Assembly (NCBI GenBank): GCA_963821885.1
Contig: CAWGFN010000005.1
Coordinates: 353,478 to 417,477, forward strand
Length of the DNA: 64,000 nt
Reading direction: 5' to 3'
DNA from: Oleiagrimonas sp963821885
GTDB taxonomy: Bacteria > Pseudomonadota > Gammaproteobacteria > Xanthomonadales > Rhodanobacteraceae
Program-made: the position numbers and the translations under genes
Notes under the pieces: generated by a model
What the model was told of the DNA's origin: nothing
Database searches by the model: none
The model's input: the letters and a program-made list of their open reading frames with translations, nothing else
Part shown: in pieces, positions 1 through 8,765 of the stretch
Layout of the letters: the number at the start of each line of letters is the position of its first letter
How positions within the stretch are numbered: the first letter of the stretch is position 1

Positions 1-681
1 CTGCTGGTAGCGATCGGCGTCGGCCTGGGTCAGGGCGGCCTCGCCGAGCATGTCGAAGGAGTAACGATAGGGGCGGTTGTCTTTCTCGTCGGCCCGCTTG
101 ACCGCTTTGCCGATCTGCTGGCCCATCACGAACTGCTTGCCCATGATGCGCATGGCCTGGTGCACGGCGGCGCGCACCATCGGCTCGCCGGCGCGACCGG
201 CCAGCCGGCGCATGGCGCCGCGCACGTCGCGCCGGGTGTCCTCGGCCATGTGCACCAGGCGGCCGGTCAGCATCAGGCCCCAGGTGGAGGCGTTGACCAG
301 CACCGAGTGACTGCCGCCGATGTGCTTTTGCCAGTCCGCGTCGCCCAGCTTGTCGCGGATCAGCATGTCGATGGTGTCGGTGTCGGGAATGCGCAGCAGG
401 GCTTCGGCCACGCACATCAGCAGGACGCCTTCCTCGCTGGACAGGTCGTACTGGCGCATGAAGGCTTCGATGGCGTCCTGCTCATCGGCGTGATCGCGCA
501 CGCGTTCCACCAGTGCGGTGGCGCGCTCGATCACCCGGGCGCGTTCGGCCTCGGGCAGTTCGGCCTCGGCAAGCAGCGCGGCGACCCTCTCCGACTCGTC
601 GCACAGCCAGGCGGCCGTGATGCGATGGCGGACCGGATCACCGGATTCGTCGAGCTCGGGGCTGAGGATCTGTGCGTTCAC
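1..681 (-). CDS. putA: Bifunctional proline dehydrogenase / L-glutamate gamma-semialdehyde dehydrogenase PutA, N-terminal part
   Basis: PutA oxidises proline to glutamate in two steps. Only the first 227 codons lie in the window; the gene runs off the left edge. The translation has the helical dimerisation region followed by the start of the proline dehydrogenase barrel. Recognisable PutA blocks are VNASTWGLMLTG, GRAGEPMVRAAVHQAMRIMG and YRYSFDMLGEAA. I chose the GTG at 681 because the protein then starts VNAQILSP, as in PutA proteins without the N-terminal ribbon-helix-helix domain. No ribbon-helix-helix sequence precedes it, so this PutA is probably bifunctional and does not repress its own gene. 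The Shine-Dalgarno is weak. It is transcribed divergently from the cytochrome oxidase cluster. Confidence 0.9.
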   Translation of the reverse strand, partial: MNAQILSPELDESGDPVRHRITAAWLCDESERVAALLAEAELPEAERARVIERATALVERVRDHADEQDAIEAFMRQYDLSSEEGVLLMCVAEALLRIPDTDTIDMLIRDKLGDADWQKHIGGSHSVLVNASTWGLMLTGRLVHMAEDTRRDVRGAMRRLAGRAGEPMVRAAVHQAMRIMGKQFVMGQQIGKAVKRADEKDNRPYRYSFDMLGEAALTQADADRYQQ

Positions 682-1280
682 AAACGGGGGCAACCTGTAG
701 GCTGGGCGTGGAGGCAATGTTCAATTGTATGCCCCATGCCGGGCCCTTCCAACCGCTCCTTGCGGCCCTGGCCTCGGCGCCGGACACGGGTCGCGACGGC
801 GCCGCGCGAGGGCCGTCTGCGCGGCGACGGGCGCTGCGGCAATCGGTCGCAGGTCAGGCGCAGTCTTGCCGATGGGTGGGGGGCCGACTATCCTTGGAAC
901 GATAAGGGCACGGCATGAACCCAGCAAAGGGCCTGAACCGCCCACTTTCGCGGACTTCCAGAGCCGCATGTGGCTGCGGTCGGGTCGGTATTGCGTCCGC
1001 AACGCCCCGCCACGCCGGCGGGGGATGCGTCTAGGGGCTCGGATGCCGCGCGGGTGCCGGTTCATGGTTGAGCCGTCGCCAAGGGTGGTACAGATAGGCA
1101 GGCTGCCGGCAAGGGCGACGCGCCGCGGCTGGACAACAGATCGGCAATACGGGGGCGTCGCTGGCCCGGACCGGTTGCAGCGGGTCCGGTACGGATGACG
1201 GGGCCGGCGTGTGAAGATGCTCGGCCCGCCGCGGGTGATGCTCCGGCGTGTCGTGGAACAGGCAATTTCTTAGGGTGCAA
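682..1280. other. Intergenic region between putA and coxB
   Basis: About 600 bases separate the divergent putA and coxB genes. Several short frames are open here, as expected for G+C-rich DNA, but none has a recognisable protein, a good ribosome-binding site or a signal peptide. The promoters of both genes should lie here. An AT-rich patch near 719-729 (ttcaattgtat) is a candidate for the putA promoter. I see no RNA gene and no strong terminator. Confidence 0.5.
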
Positions 1281-2198
1281 ATGATGAAATCTGGCAGCAT
1301 TCGTGGACGGGCGGCGACCTGGGCGGTAGCGGCGAGCGCCATGCTCAGCAGCGCGGCGTGGGCCAATCCGCACCCGTGGCAGTTGAACCTGACCAAGGGC
1401 GTGACCCAGACCTCGCAGGACGTCTGGAAGCTCAACATGGCCTCCTTCATGGTCTGCGTCGTGATCGGCGTGATCGTGTTCGGCGCCATGATCATCGCCA
1501 TGGTCCGCTTCCGTAAATCCAAGGGCGCCGTGGCCGAGAAGTGGTCGCACAGCACCAAGCTGGAACTGCTGTGGACGATCCTGCCGGTGCTGATCCTGAT
1601 CGGCCTGGCCTGGCCGGCGACCAAGGTCCTGGTCAACACCGAGAACACCACCGAGGCGCAGATGACCGTCAAGGTCACCGGCTACCAGTGGAAGTGGCGT
1701 TACGACTACCTGTCCTACGAGGGCAAGCCGATCGAGAAGGTCGGCTTCATGTCGCGCCTGGACCGCCTCAGCGACAAGACCCGCCAGCTCGATTCCGGTC
1801 TGAGCCCCGCCGACGTCAAGGCGGCCGACGGCAGCAACGACTACCTGCTCAACGTGGACCACCCGCTGGTCGTGCCGGTGGGCGTGAAGATCCGCTTCCT
1901 GGTGACCGGCGGCGACGTCATCCACTCGTGGTGGGTGCCGGACCTGGGCTGGAAGATGGACGCCATCCCGGGAATCGTCAACGCGGCCTGGACCAACATC
2001 AGCAAGCCCGGCATCTATCGCGGGCAGTGCGCCGAGTTGTGCGGCCAGGACCACGGCTTCATGCCGATCGTGGTCAAGGCCGTGCCCAAGGCGCAGTTCG
2101 AGCAGTGGCTGGACGCGCAGAAGAGCGCCGCCACGCCCGACAAGACTGCGCAGACCGCGCAGACCGACACCAGCGCCCATGGCAGCAGCCAGGGTTAA
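1281..2198 (+). CDS. coxB: Cytochrome c oxidase subunit II
   Basis: Subunit II carries the CuA centre that takes electrons from cytochrome c. The 305-residue protein has a signal peptide ending near AWA (residue 28), two membrane helices (about 54-76 and 94-117) and a periplasmic cupredoxin domain. All CuA ligands are present: His215, Cys250, Glu252, Cys254, His258 and Met261 (CAELCGQDHGFM). There is no C-terminal cytochrome c domain; the tail is short, Ala/Thr-rich and disordered-looking. I chose the ATG at 1281 because AGGG lies five bases upstream and the signal peptide then starts correctly; the ATG at 1284 is equally possible. An upstream in-frame ATG at 1248 would add 11 unlikely residues. 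It is the first gene of the oxidase cluster. Confidence 0.97.
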   Translation: MMKSGSIRGRAATWAVAASAMLSSAAWANPHPWQLNLTKGVTQTSQDVWKLNMASFMVCVVIGVIVFGAMIIAMVRFRKSKGAVAEKWSHSTKLELLWTILPVLILIGLAWPATKVLVNTENTTEAQMTVKVTGYQWKWRYDYLSYEGKPIEKVGFMSRLDRLSDKTRQLDSGLSPADVKAADGSNDYLLNVDHPLVVPVGVKIRFLVTGGDVIHSWWVPDLGWKMDAIPGIVNAAWTNISKPGIYRGQCAELCGQDHGFMPIVVKAVPKAQFEQWLDAQKSAATPDKTAQTAQTDTSAHGSSQG

Positions 2199-2227
2199 CC
2201 GGACAATTTAGGCAGAGGTAGAAGGTC

Positions 2228-3847
2228 ATGGCGCACGCAGCCACCCTGGACCACCACGACGATCACCACGAAGCCCCGAAGGGCTTCTTCCGTCGCTGGT
2301 TCATGTCCACCAACCACAAGGACATCGGTACCCTGTACCTGGTGTTCGCGCTGCTGATGTTCTTCATCGGCGGCTCGATGGCGATGCTGATCCGCGGCGA
2401 GCTGTTCAAGCCCGGCCTGCAGCTGGTCCAGCCGTACTTCTTCAACGAGCTGACCACCATGCACGCGCTGGTGATGATCTTCGGCGCGATCATGCCGGCC
2501 TTCGTCGGCCTCGGTAACTGGATGATCCCGCTGATGGTCGGCGCGCCGGACATGGCGCTGCCGCGCATGAACAACATGTCGTTCTGGCTGTTGCCGGTCG
2601 CCTTCACCATCCTGCTGTCCTCGTTCTTCCTGCCGGGCGGCGCGCCCGCCGGCGGCTGGACGATGTACCCGCCGCTTTCGGTGCAGGGCGGCGACTCCAT
2701 CGCGTTCCTGATCTTCTTCGTGCACATCTCGGGCATCAGCTCGATCATGGGCGCGATCAACATCATCGCCACCATCCTCAACATGCGCGCCCCGGGCATG
2801 GACCTGCTGAAGATGCCGATCTTCGTCTGGACCTGGCTGATCACGGCGTTCCTGCTGATCGCGGTGATGCCGGTGCTGGCCGGCGCGGTGACCATGCTGC
2901 TGACCGACAAGTACTTCGGCACCAGCTTCTTCAATGCCGCCGGCGGCGGTGACCCGGTGCTGTTCCAGCACGTGTTCTGGTTCTTCGGGCACCCCGAGGT
3001 CTACATCATGATCCTGCCGGCCTTCGGCATCATCTCGGAGATCATCCCGACCTTCAGCCGCAAGCCGCTGTTCGGCTACAAGGCCATGGTCTACGCCACC
3101 GCGTCGATCGCCTTCCTGTCGTTCATCGTGTGGGCGCACCACATGTTCACCACCGGCCTGCCGCTGGGCGCCGAGCTGTTCTTCATGTACGCGACCATGC
3201 TGATCGCGGTGCCGACGGGCGTGAAGGTGTTCAACTGGGTCACCACCATGTGGAAGGGCTCGCTGACCTTCGAGACCCCGATGCTGTTCGCGGTGGCCTT
3301 CGTGATCCTGTTCACCATCGGTGGCTTCAGCGGCATCATGCTGGCGCTGGTGCCGGCCGACTTCCAGTACCAGGACACCTACTTCGTGGTGGCGCACTTC
3401 CACTACGTGCTGGTGACCGGCGCGGCCTTCGCCATCATCGCCGGCGTCTACTACTGGATCCCGAAGTGGTCGGGCAACATGTATTCCGAGCGCTGGGGCA
3501 AGATCCACTTCTGGCTGAGCGTGATCTCGGTCAACGTGCTGTTCTTCCCCATGCACTTCCTGGGCCTGGCCGGCATGCCGCGCCGCATCCCGGACTACAA
3601 CGTGGCCTTCGCCGACTTCAACGCCATCAGCTCGATCGGCGGCTTCGTGTTCGGCGCCACCCAGCTGATCTTCGTCGGCGTGATCATCCACTGCGTGTTC
3701 TTCTCCAGGAAGAAGGCCAGCGACCGCGTCTGGGAAGGCGCCAAGGGCCTGGAGTGGACGGTACCCTCGCCGGCCCCGCACCACACCTTCTCGGTGCCGC
3801 CGGTGATCGACGACAGCAAGCTGGCCCACGGCGACGTGAGCCACTGA
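2228..3847 (+). CDS. coxA: Cytochrome c oxidase subunit I
   Basis: This is the catalytic subunit of an aa3-type heme-copper oxidase, 539 residues and about twelve membrane helices. The ligands can be read directly: His79 and His392 for the low-spin heme, His390 for heme a3, and His255, His304 and His305 for CuB. Tyr259 in HPEVY is the tyrosine cross-linked to a CuB histidine, as in type A oxidases. The His/Asp-rich N-terminus (HHDDHHEAP) precedes the conserved STNHKDIGTLY block. A purine-rich Shine-Dalgarno (gaggtagaagg) precedes the ATG. It follows coxB by 29 bases and is clearly in the same operon. Confidence 0.98.
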   Translation: MAHAATLDHHDDHHEAPKGFFRRWFMSTNHKDIGTLYLVFALLMFFIGGSMAMLIRGELFKPGLQLVQPYFFNELTTMHALVMIFGAIMPAFVGLGNWMIPLMVGAPDMALPRMNNMSFWLLPVAFTILLSSFFLPGGAPAGGWTMYPPLSVQGGDSIAFLIFFVHISGISSIMGAINIIATILNMRAPGMDLLKMPIFVWTWLITAFLLIAVMPVLAGAVTMLLTDKYFGTSFFNAAGGGDPVLFQHVFWFFGHPEVYIMILPAFGIISEIIPTFSRKPLFGYKAMVYATASIAFLSFIVWAHHMFTTGLPLGAELFFMYATMLIAVPTGVKVFNWVTTMWKGSLTFETPMLFAVAFVILFTIGGFSGIMLALVPADFQYQDTYFVVAHFHYVLVTGAAFAIIAGVYYWIPKWSGNMYSERWGKIHFWLSVISVNVLFFPMHFLGLAGMPRRIPDYNVAFADFNAISSIGGFVFGATQLIFVGVIIHCVFFSRKKASDRVWEGAKGLEWTVPSPAPHHTFSVPPVIDDSKLAHGDVSH

Positions 3848-3851
3848 TCGC

Positions 3852-3977
3852 ATGACGCGGGAACACGCCACCTTCGATCCCGCCGCGCGCCGTCAGGGCG
3901 TGCGGCGGACCGTGTGGATCCTGGTGATCGCCGTGGTGGTGATCCTGGGCGTGTTTCTCTCGCAGTTCCTGCTCTGA
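3852..3977 (+). CDS. Small single-helix protein of the cytochrome oxidase cluster
   Basis: A 41-residue frame starts four bases after the coxA stop. It reads MTREHATFDPAARRQG, then a basic stretch (VRRTVW), then one membrane helix (ILVIAVVVILGVFLSQFLL). Small one-helix proteins at this place, between coxA and ctaG/coxC, are common in proteobacterial oxidase clusters and are usually called cytochrome oxidase small assembly proteins. Its role is not established; position suggests a part in assembling subunit I. Position and membrane topology support it as a real gene; there is no clear Shine-Dalgarno. A short hairpin with a TTCG loop (3994-4007) lies between it and coxC. Confidence 0.7.
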   Translation: MTREHATFDPAARRQGVRRTVWILVIAVVVILGVFLSQFLL

Positions 3978-4034
3978 ATCGGATCGAATGAAACGGGGTT
4001 CGCCCCGCGCAAGCTCATCTACGGGAATACAAGC

Positions 4035-4898
4035 ATGGCTCAAGGCGCCTATTACGTACCGCACAAAAGCATCTGGCCGATCTTCGGCTCGGTGGGCATG
4101 TTCGTCACCATGTTCGGAGCCGCGCACTGGGTGAACGGCGAGGCCGGCCTGGGCCGACCGATGTTCTTCGTCGGCATCGCGATGATGATCTTCATGATGT
4201 TCGGCTGGTTCACCTCGGTGATCGGCGAATCGATCAAGGGCAGCTACAACAGCCAGGTCGACATCTCCTTCCGCATGGGCATGATGTGGTTCATCTTCTC
4301 GGAAGTGATGTTCTTCGGCGCCTTCTTCGGCGCGCTGTTCTACACGCGCAACCTGTCGGTGCCGTGGCTGGGTGGCGAGGGCCATGGCCTGTTCACCCAT
4401 CACTACCTGTGGAACCAGTACACCGCGACCTGGCCGACCAACGGCCCGGGCAACGTCGGCGGCAAGTTCAATGTCGTCGAGCCGTGGAGCCTGCCGCTGC
4501 TCAACACCCTGATCCTGTTGACCTCCAGCGTGACCGTCACCATCGCCCACCATGCGCTGCGTGCCGGCCGTCGCCGCCAGCTGCTGGTGTTCCAGGCCCT
4601 GACCGTGCTGCTGGGCGCCAGCTTCCTGTACTTCCAGGCGCACGAGTACATGGAGGCCTACGAGCACCTCAACCTGACGCTGCAGAGCGGCGTGTACGGC
4701 TCGACGTTCTTCATGCTGACCGGCTTCCACGGCCTGCACGTGACCCTGGGCACGATCATGCTGATCGTGATCTGGTTCCGCTGCGCCAAGGGCCATTTCA
4801 ACAAGGACCACCATTTCGGCTTCGAGGCCGTGGCGTGGTACTGGCACTTTGTCGACGTGGTCTGGCTGTGCCTGTTCCTGTTCGTCTACATCATGTAG
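4035..4898 (+). CDS. coxC: Cytochrome c oxidase subunit III
   Basis: This 287-residue, seven-helix protein is subunit III of the aa3 oxidase. It stabilises subunit I and its proton uptake. Typical blocks are FRMGMMWFIFSEVMFFGAFFGALFY, split by the family's conserved glutamate, then AHEYMEAYEHLNL, then the C-terminal GFEAVAWYWHFVDVVWLCLFLFVYI. Subunit III of many proteobacteria has the same two-plus-five helix layout. In related genomes ctaG (Cox11) often sits directly before coxC. Here only 57 non-coding bases lie between the small upstream frame and this start. A strong terminator follows. Confidence 0.97.
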   Translation: MAQGAYYVPHKSIWPIFGSVGMFVTMFGAAHWVNGEAGLGRPMFFVGIAMMIFMMFGWFTSVIGESIKGSYNSQVDISFRMGMMWFIFSEVMFFGAFFGALFYTRNLSVPWLGGEGHGLFTHHYLWNQYTATWPTNGPGNVGGKFNVVEPWSLPLLNTLILLTSSVTVTIAHHALRAGRRRQLLVFQALTVLLGASFLYFQAHEYMEAYEHLNLTLQSGVYGSTFFMLTGFHGLHVTLGTIMLIVIWFRCAKGHFNKDHHFGFEAVAWYWHFVDVVWLCLFLFVYIM

Positions 4899-4925
4899 GC
4901 GACGCCCGGGCGTCCCAGATCATGC

Positions 4926-4949
4926 AAAACCCGCCACACGGCGGGTTTT
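4926..4949. terminator. Bidirectional rho-independent terminator after coxC
   Basis: A perfect 10-bp stem (aaaacccgcc / ggcgggtttt) with an ACAC loop lies 27 bases after the coxC stop. It carries an A-tract on one side and a T-tract on the other, so it can work in both directions. It separates coxC (plus) from the convergent DUF2909 gene (minus). Confidence 0.9.
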
Positions 4950-5043
4950 GTATTTGCGGGACGGCGCAAATCCTGCGTCGATCCGGCGCGGTGGACTGTC
5001 GCGCCCGCGACCGAGGGACCCCGGGGACGCTAGAATGGGACGT

Positions 5044-5262
5044 TCAGCCGCCGATTCCGTGGGGCTTGAGCCAACCGGCCCAGATGCCGACGATCACCAT
5101 GAGGATCAGGAGCAGCGAGAAGCCGATGCGCCGGGTCAGCGATTTCACCACCGAGCGCTTGGAGCCGCCCGTGTCCTTCATCATCAGGTACAGGGCCTGC
5201 CACAGGTTGAAGATGACGATGGCCAGGACGGCAACCAGGGCCACCTTGTAGATGGTTTCCAC
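5044..5262 (-). CDS. Twin transmembrane protein, DUF2909 family
   Basis: This 72-residue protein has two membrane helices (about 7-27 and 46-64) joined by a basic loop (KDTGGSKRSVVKSLTRR). It matches the DUF2909 family, small inner-membrane proteins found almost always inside cytochrome oxidase clusters between coxC and the SURF1 gene. Its function is unknown; oxidase assembly is the natural guess. It starts with GTG and is antisense to its neighbours, as is usual for this family. It converges on coxC across the terminator at 4926-4949 and diverges from the SURF1 gene. Confidence 0.85.
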   Translation of the reverse strand: METIYKVALVAVLAIVIFNLWQALYLMMKDTGGSKRSVVKSLTRRIGFSLLLILMVIVGIWAGWLKPHGIGG

Positions 5263-5321
5263 GCGATGATTCCGATGCGAATGTATGCCCGCAGTATAAC
5301 GCCGCCCGCCGGGGCGCAGGC

Positions 5322-6056
5322 ATGATCCGCCTGCGCCGCCCGTCGTGGTTTGCCGTGGTGCTGACCCTCGCTGGCGTGGCGTTTTTCGTGCGCCTGGGCG
5401 TGTGGCAGCTCCATCGCGCGGCGGATAAGGAAGTCCTGCTGCGACGCTTTGCCACGGCCGCCAGCGCGCCGCTGCAGGACTTTTCCAGCGTGCAGGGCAG
5501 CACGTTGCCGCGGCGCTACCCGCACCTGGACGTGCACGGACATTTTCTCGACGGGCGCGCCTACCTGCTCGATGACCAGAGTCGCGACGGGCGCCCCGGG
5601 GTGGCGGTGTACGCGCCGTTCCAGGCCGACGGCCACGGGCGCATGCTGCTGATCGGGCTGGGCTTCCTGCCGCGGGAGGGCGCGCGGCTGTCGTTGCCGG
5701 CGATGCCGCCGCTGCCGTCAGGCGAAGTCAGCGTGCAGGGCATCTACGCGCCGCCGCCGGCGGCCGGACTGAAGCTGGGCGGCAACGCGCTGGCGCGGCA
5801 GAAGAGCTGGCCCAAGCTGACCACCTACATCGACATGCACCAGATCGCGCGGGACCTGCACGCCACGCTGTACCCACGCGTGCTGCTGCTCGACCCGGAC
5901 CCGCGGCAGGCCTACGTGCGCGAATGGACGCCCGGCTTCATCCCGCCGGCCCGCCATCGCGGCTATGCCTTCCAGTGGTTCGCCTTTGCCGTGGCCGCGG
6001 TGGCGATCTTCGTGATCCTGCACCGCAAGAAACAAACCGGAGAAAACGATGAGTGA
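5322..6056 (+). CDS. SURF1 family cytochrome oxidase assembly protein
   Basis: SURF1 (Shy1 in yeast) helps insert heme a into subunit I. The 244-residue protein has the classic layout: an N-terminal membrane helix (about 9-26) with a following LGVWQLHRAADKE block, a periplasmic domain, and a C-terminal membrane helix (about 214-235, AFQWFAFAVAAVAIFVILH). The YAFQWFAFA motif before the last helix is typical of SURF1. Its stop overlaps the start of the next gene by eight bases, which suggests translational coupling in a SURF1-SCO-like-ctaA-ctaB unit. Confidence 0.92.
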   Translation: MIRLRRPSWFAVVLTLAGVAFFVRLGVWQLHRAADKEVLLRRFATAASAPLQDFSSVQGSTLPRRYPHLDVHGHFLDGRAYLLDDQSRDGRPGVAVYAPFQADGHGRMLLIGLGFLPREGARLSLPAMPPLPSGEVSVQGIYAPPPAAGLKLGGNALARQKSWPKLTTYIDMHQIARDLHATLYPRVLLLDPDPRQAYVREWTPGFIPPARHRGYAFQWFAFAVAAVAIFVILHRKKQTGENDE

Positions 6057-6609
6057 GACAGGCGCACCGAAGGGCCTCAGCCGCCTCAAGCTGCTGGCGG
6101 TGATCGGCGTGTTCGCGCTGCCGCTGCTGGCCGCCCTGGTGCTGACGGCGACCGGCTGGCGGCCGGGCACGCGCAGCCACGGCGAGGGCATCCTGCCGCA
6201 GCGCAGTTTCGCCGGCATCGACATCCGGCTGGCCGACGGCAAGCCCTATGCCTGGAAGGACAGCGAGCCACGCATGACCCTGATCGCGCTGCCTGGCAGC
6301 GACTGCATGGACAACTGCCTGCGCCTGCTGCACCTGATGCGCAACGCGCGCATCACGCTGAACAACCAGGCCGACCGCCTGCGCCTGCTGTACGTGGGCG
6401 AGCCGCCGCACGGCGCGCAGGCCGACGCAGTGATGCGCGATTGGCAGGTCGGCACCGACGTCGACCACAAGCTGGACGACTTCCGTCCGCGCGGGCCGGA
6501 CAGCGTGTCGGCGATCCTGGTCGAGTCCAACGGTACCGCGCTGACGCGCTATCGCGCCGGGTTCGATCCCAATGGACTGAAGAAAGACCTGCAGAAGGTG
6601 ATCCGCTGA
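6049..6609 (+). CDS. SCO-like thioredoxin-fold protein of the oxidase assembly cluster
   Basis: A 186-residue protein with one N-terminal membrane anchor (about 17-37) and a periplasmic domain with a thioredoxin-like fold. It has a CxxxC motif (CMDNC, about residues 86-90), the spacing SCO proteins use to bind copper. The distal histidine that completes the SCO copper site (usually in a VDHS block before the last strand) is not visible; the matching region reads DSVSAILVESNG. It may therefore be a thiol-disulfide protein rather than a copper chaperone. It sits between SURF1 and heme A synthase and overlaps both (ATGAGTGA before, TGATG after), so a role in oxidase assembly is likely. Confidence 0.75.
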   Translation: MSETGAPKGLSRLKLLAVIGVFALPLLAALVLTATGWRPGTRSHGEGILPQRSFAGIDIRLADGKPYAWKDSEPRMTLIALPGSDCMDNCLRLLHLMRNARITLNNQADRLRLLYVGEPPHGAQADAVMRDWQVGTDVDHKLDDFRPRGPDSVSAILVESNGTALTRYRAGFDPNGLKKDLQKVIR

Positions 6610-7766
6610 TGATCCGTGCGATGTCCCGCCTGTCCTGGCCGGCGCGCCTGGCCTGGTTCGCCGCCCTGTTCGCCTTCGGCGTGGTGATGTTCGGCGCCTT
6701 CGTGCGCCTGTCCAATGCCGGCCTGTCCTGTCCGGACTGGCCGACCTGCTACGGCCAGGTCACCTGGCCGCACCAGGCGCACGAGGTGGCCCGCGCCGAT
6801 GCGGCCTTTCCGCAACGGCCGGTCGAGCCCGGCAAGCCCTGGCGCGAACAGTTCCACCGCATGATCGCCGGCACCCTCGGCGTGCTGGTGCTGGCGCTGG
6901 CGCTGGTGGCGGTGTGGAAGCGTCCCCGGGCGCGCTGGACGGTGATCGGCGCGTCGCTGGCCGCGGCCCTGGGCACGGGCATGTACATCGGTGGCGAGCA
7001 TGTGGTGTCCTCGCTGCTGGCCGCGCTGGCCATCGCCGCGCCGCTGGCGGTGGCGGCGCGCCTGGGCCGGGCGCCACCGTGGCGCATCGCGGTGATCGCC
7101 CTGTCGCTGGTGATTTTCCAGGCCATGCTGGGCATGTGGACGGTGACCCTGCTGCTCAAGCCGATCGTGGTGACCGGCCACCTGCTCGGCGGCATGGCGA
7201 CCTTCGCCCTGCTGGCCTACATGGCGCTGCGGTTGACGCCGATCGGCGCCGACGGCGAGGAGCATGCACGGCTGCGGCGCTTCGTGGTCATCGGCATCGT
7301 GGTGCTGGCCGGGCAGATCTTCCTCGGCGGCTGGACCAGCACCAACTACGCCGCGCTGGCCTGTGGCGCCGGGGACATGGCCTTCCCGCACTGCCTGGGT
7401 CAGTGGTGGCCGGCGATGGACTTCCACCAGGGCTTCGTCCTGTGGCGAGGCATCGGCGTCAACTACGAGGGCGGCGTGCTCGATGCCTCCGCGCGGACTG
7501 CGATCCAGATGACGCACCGCATTGGCGCGCTGGTGGTGTTCGTGTACCTGGGATGGTTGGCGCACCGCACCGCCCGCGCGGGGCTGCGCAAGCTCGGCAT
7601 CGCCATCGGCGTGGCCCTGCTGGCCCAGGTCGCCCTGGGCATCAGCAACGTGCATTTCGGCCTGCCGCTGCCGGTGGCCACGGCGCACAACGGCATGGCG
7701 GCGCTGCTGCTGTTCACCCTGCTGGCGACCCTGGCGCGGACCCAGAAGCGCCTCGAGGCGGTGTAG
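6609..7766 (+). CDS. ctaA: Heme A synthase (COX15/CtaA family)
   Basis: CtaA oxidises the C8 methyl group of heme O to make heme A for the oxidase. The 385-residue protein has about eight membrane helices in two homologous four-helix bundles. Recognisable elements are RLSNAGLSCPDWPTCYG near the N-terminus, FHRMIAGTLG and THRIGALVVF with conserved heme histidines, and QIFLGGWTSTNYAALAC. I chose the ATG at 6609 because it overlaps the preceding stop (TGATG), which fits translational coupling. The frame stays open further upstream inside the SCO-like gene but gives no family sequence there. Confidence 0.95.
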   Translation: MIRAMSRLSWPARLAWFAALFAFGVVMFGAFVRLSNAGLSCPDWPTCYGQVTWPHQAHEVARADAAFPQRPVEPGKPWREQFHRMIAGTLGVLVLALALVAVWKRPRARWTVIGASLAAALGTGMYIGGEHVVSSLLAALAIAAPLAVAARLGRAPPWRIAVIALSLVIFQAMLGMWTVTLLLKPIVVTGHLLGGMATFALLAYMALRLTPIGADGEEHARLRRFVVIGIVVLAGQIFLGGWTSTNYAALACGAGDMAFPHCLGQWWPAMDFHQGFVLWRGIGVNYEGGVLDASARTAIQMTHRIGALVVFVYLGWLAHRTARAGLRKLGIAIGVALLAQVALGISNVHFGLPLPVATAHNGMAALLLFTLLATLARTQKRLEAV

Positions 7767-7826
7767 ACTGTACGGTTCGCGCGGCAGGTCGAAGGCCTTC
7801 CGCGCCCAGCCTGCTCCGGAGCCTTC

Positions 7827-8744
7827 GTGAAGCTGCCCTTCGCCAGATACTGGGAACTGACCAAGCCGCGCGTCGTCGCGCTGCTGGTGTTCTGCGCCGT
7901 GATCGGCATGTTCCTGGCGGTGCCGGGCCTGCCGCCGCTCAAGCCGTTGCTGTTCGGTTCGCTGGGCATCTGGATGGCCTCGGCCTCGGCGGCCGCGTTC
8001 AACCACCTGATCGACGAGCGCATCGACAAGGTCATGAGCCGCACCGCGCACCGCCCGCTGGCGACCGGCCGCCTCAGCGCGCGCCAGGTGTTCATCTTCG
8101 CCTTCACCCTCGGCGTGGTCTCGATGCTGATCCTGGCCCTGCTGGTCAACTGGATGACCGCGGCGCTGACCTTCGCCTCGCTGATCGGCTATGCGGTGAT
8201 CTACACCGCCTTCCTCAAGCGCGCCACGCCGCAGAACATCGTGATCGGCGGCATCGCCGGGGCTTCGCCGCCGCTGCTGGGCTGGTCGGCCATCACCGGC
8301 ATGGCCGGCGAGCGCGACTGGGCCTATGCGTTGCTTCTGGTGCTGATCATCTTCACCTGGACGCCGCCGCATTTCTGGGCGCTGGCGATCTTCCGCCGCG
8401 AGGACTACTCGCGCGCGCAGGTGCCCATGCTGCCGGTGACCCACGGCGTGACCTACACGCGCTGGCACATCCTTTTCTACACCGTGCTGCTGGTGGTGGC
8501 CACGCTGCTGCCGGTGTTCACCGGCATGAGCGGCGTGCTGTACCTCGGTGGCGCGCTGGTGCTCGGCGGCTTCTTCCTCTACTACGCCGTGCGCCTGATG
8601 CAGCCGCCCGACGAAGCCTTCGCCATGCGCGTGTTCCGTTACTCGATCACCTACCTGATGGCGTTGTTCGCCTTCCTGCTGCTGGACCATTGGCTGGTCG
8701 ATCCGATGGTGAGCCTGGGCATGAGCCTGCAGCGTGTAGGATGA
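7827..8744 (+). CDS. ctaB: Protoheme IX farnesyltransferase (heme O synthase)
   Basis: CtaB (also called CyoE or COX10) joins farnesyl diphosphate to heme B to give heme O, the substrate of CtaA. The 305-residue membrane protein belongs to the UbiA prenyltransferase family. It shows the metal-diphosphate motif NHLIDERIDKVMSRT (an NxxxD-type motif) and the family blocks ELTKPRVV and TWTPPHFWALAI. The start codon is GTG at 7827. It follows ctaA by 60 bases in the same orientation and completes the heme A pathway. The response-regulator gene begins 21 bases later, so read-through into the two-component genes is possible. Confidence 0.96.
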   Translation: MKLPFARYWELTKPRVVALLVFCAVIGMFLAVPGLPPLKPLLFGSLGIWMASASAAAFNHLIDERIDKVMSRTAHRPLATGRLSARQVFIFAFTLGVVSMLILALLVNWMTAALTFASLIGYAVIYTAFLKRATPQNIVIGGIAGASPPLLGWSAITGMAGERDWAYALLLVLIIFTWTPPHFWALAIFRREDYSRAQVPMLPVTHGVTYTRWHILFYTVLLVVATLLPVFTGMSGVLYLGGALVLGGFFLYYAVRLMQPPDEAFAMRVFRYSITYLMALFAFLLLDHWLVDPMVSLGMSLQRVG

Positions 8745-8765
8745 GCTGAACCGAGGAGGCCCGTC

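Noticed and set aside
682..1280. Short plus- and minus-strand frames between putA and coxB
   Set aside because: No ribosome-binding site, domain or signal peptide; their length is usual for random G+C-rich sequence.
5031..5036. TAGAAT as a plus-strand promoter for SURF1
   Set aside because: It would need a 290-base antisense leader through the DUF2909 gene and has no -35 match.
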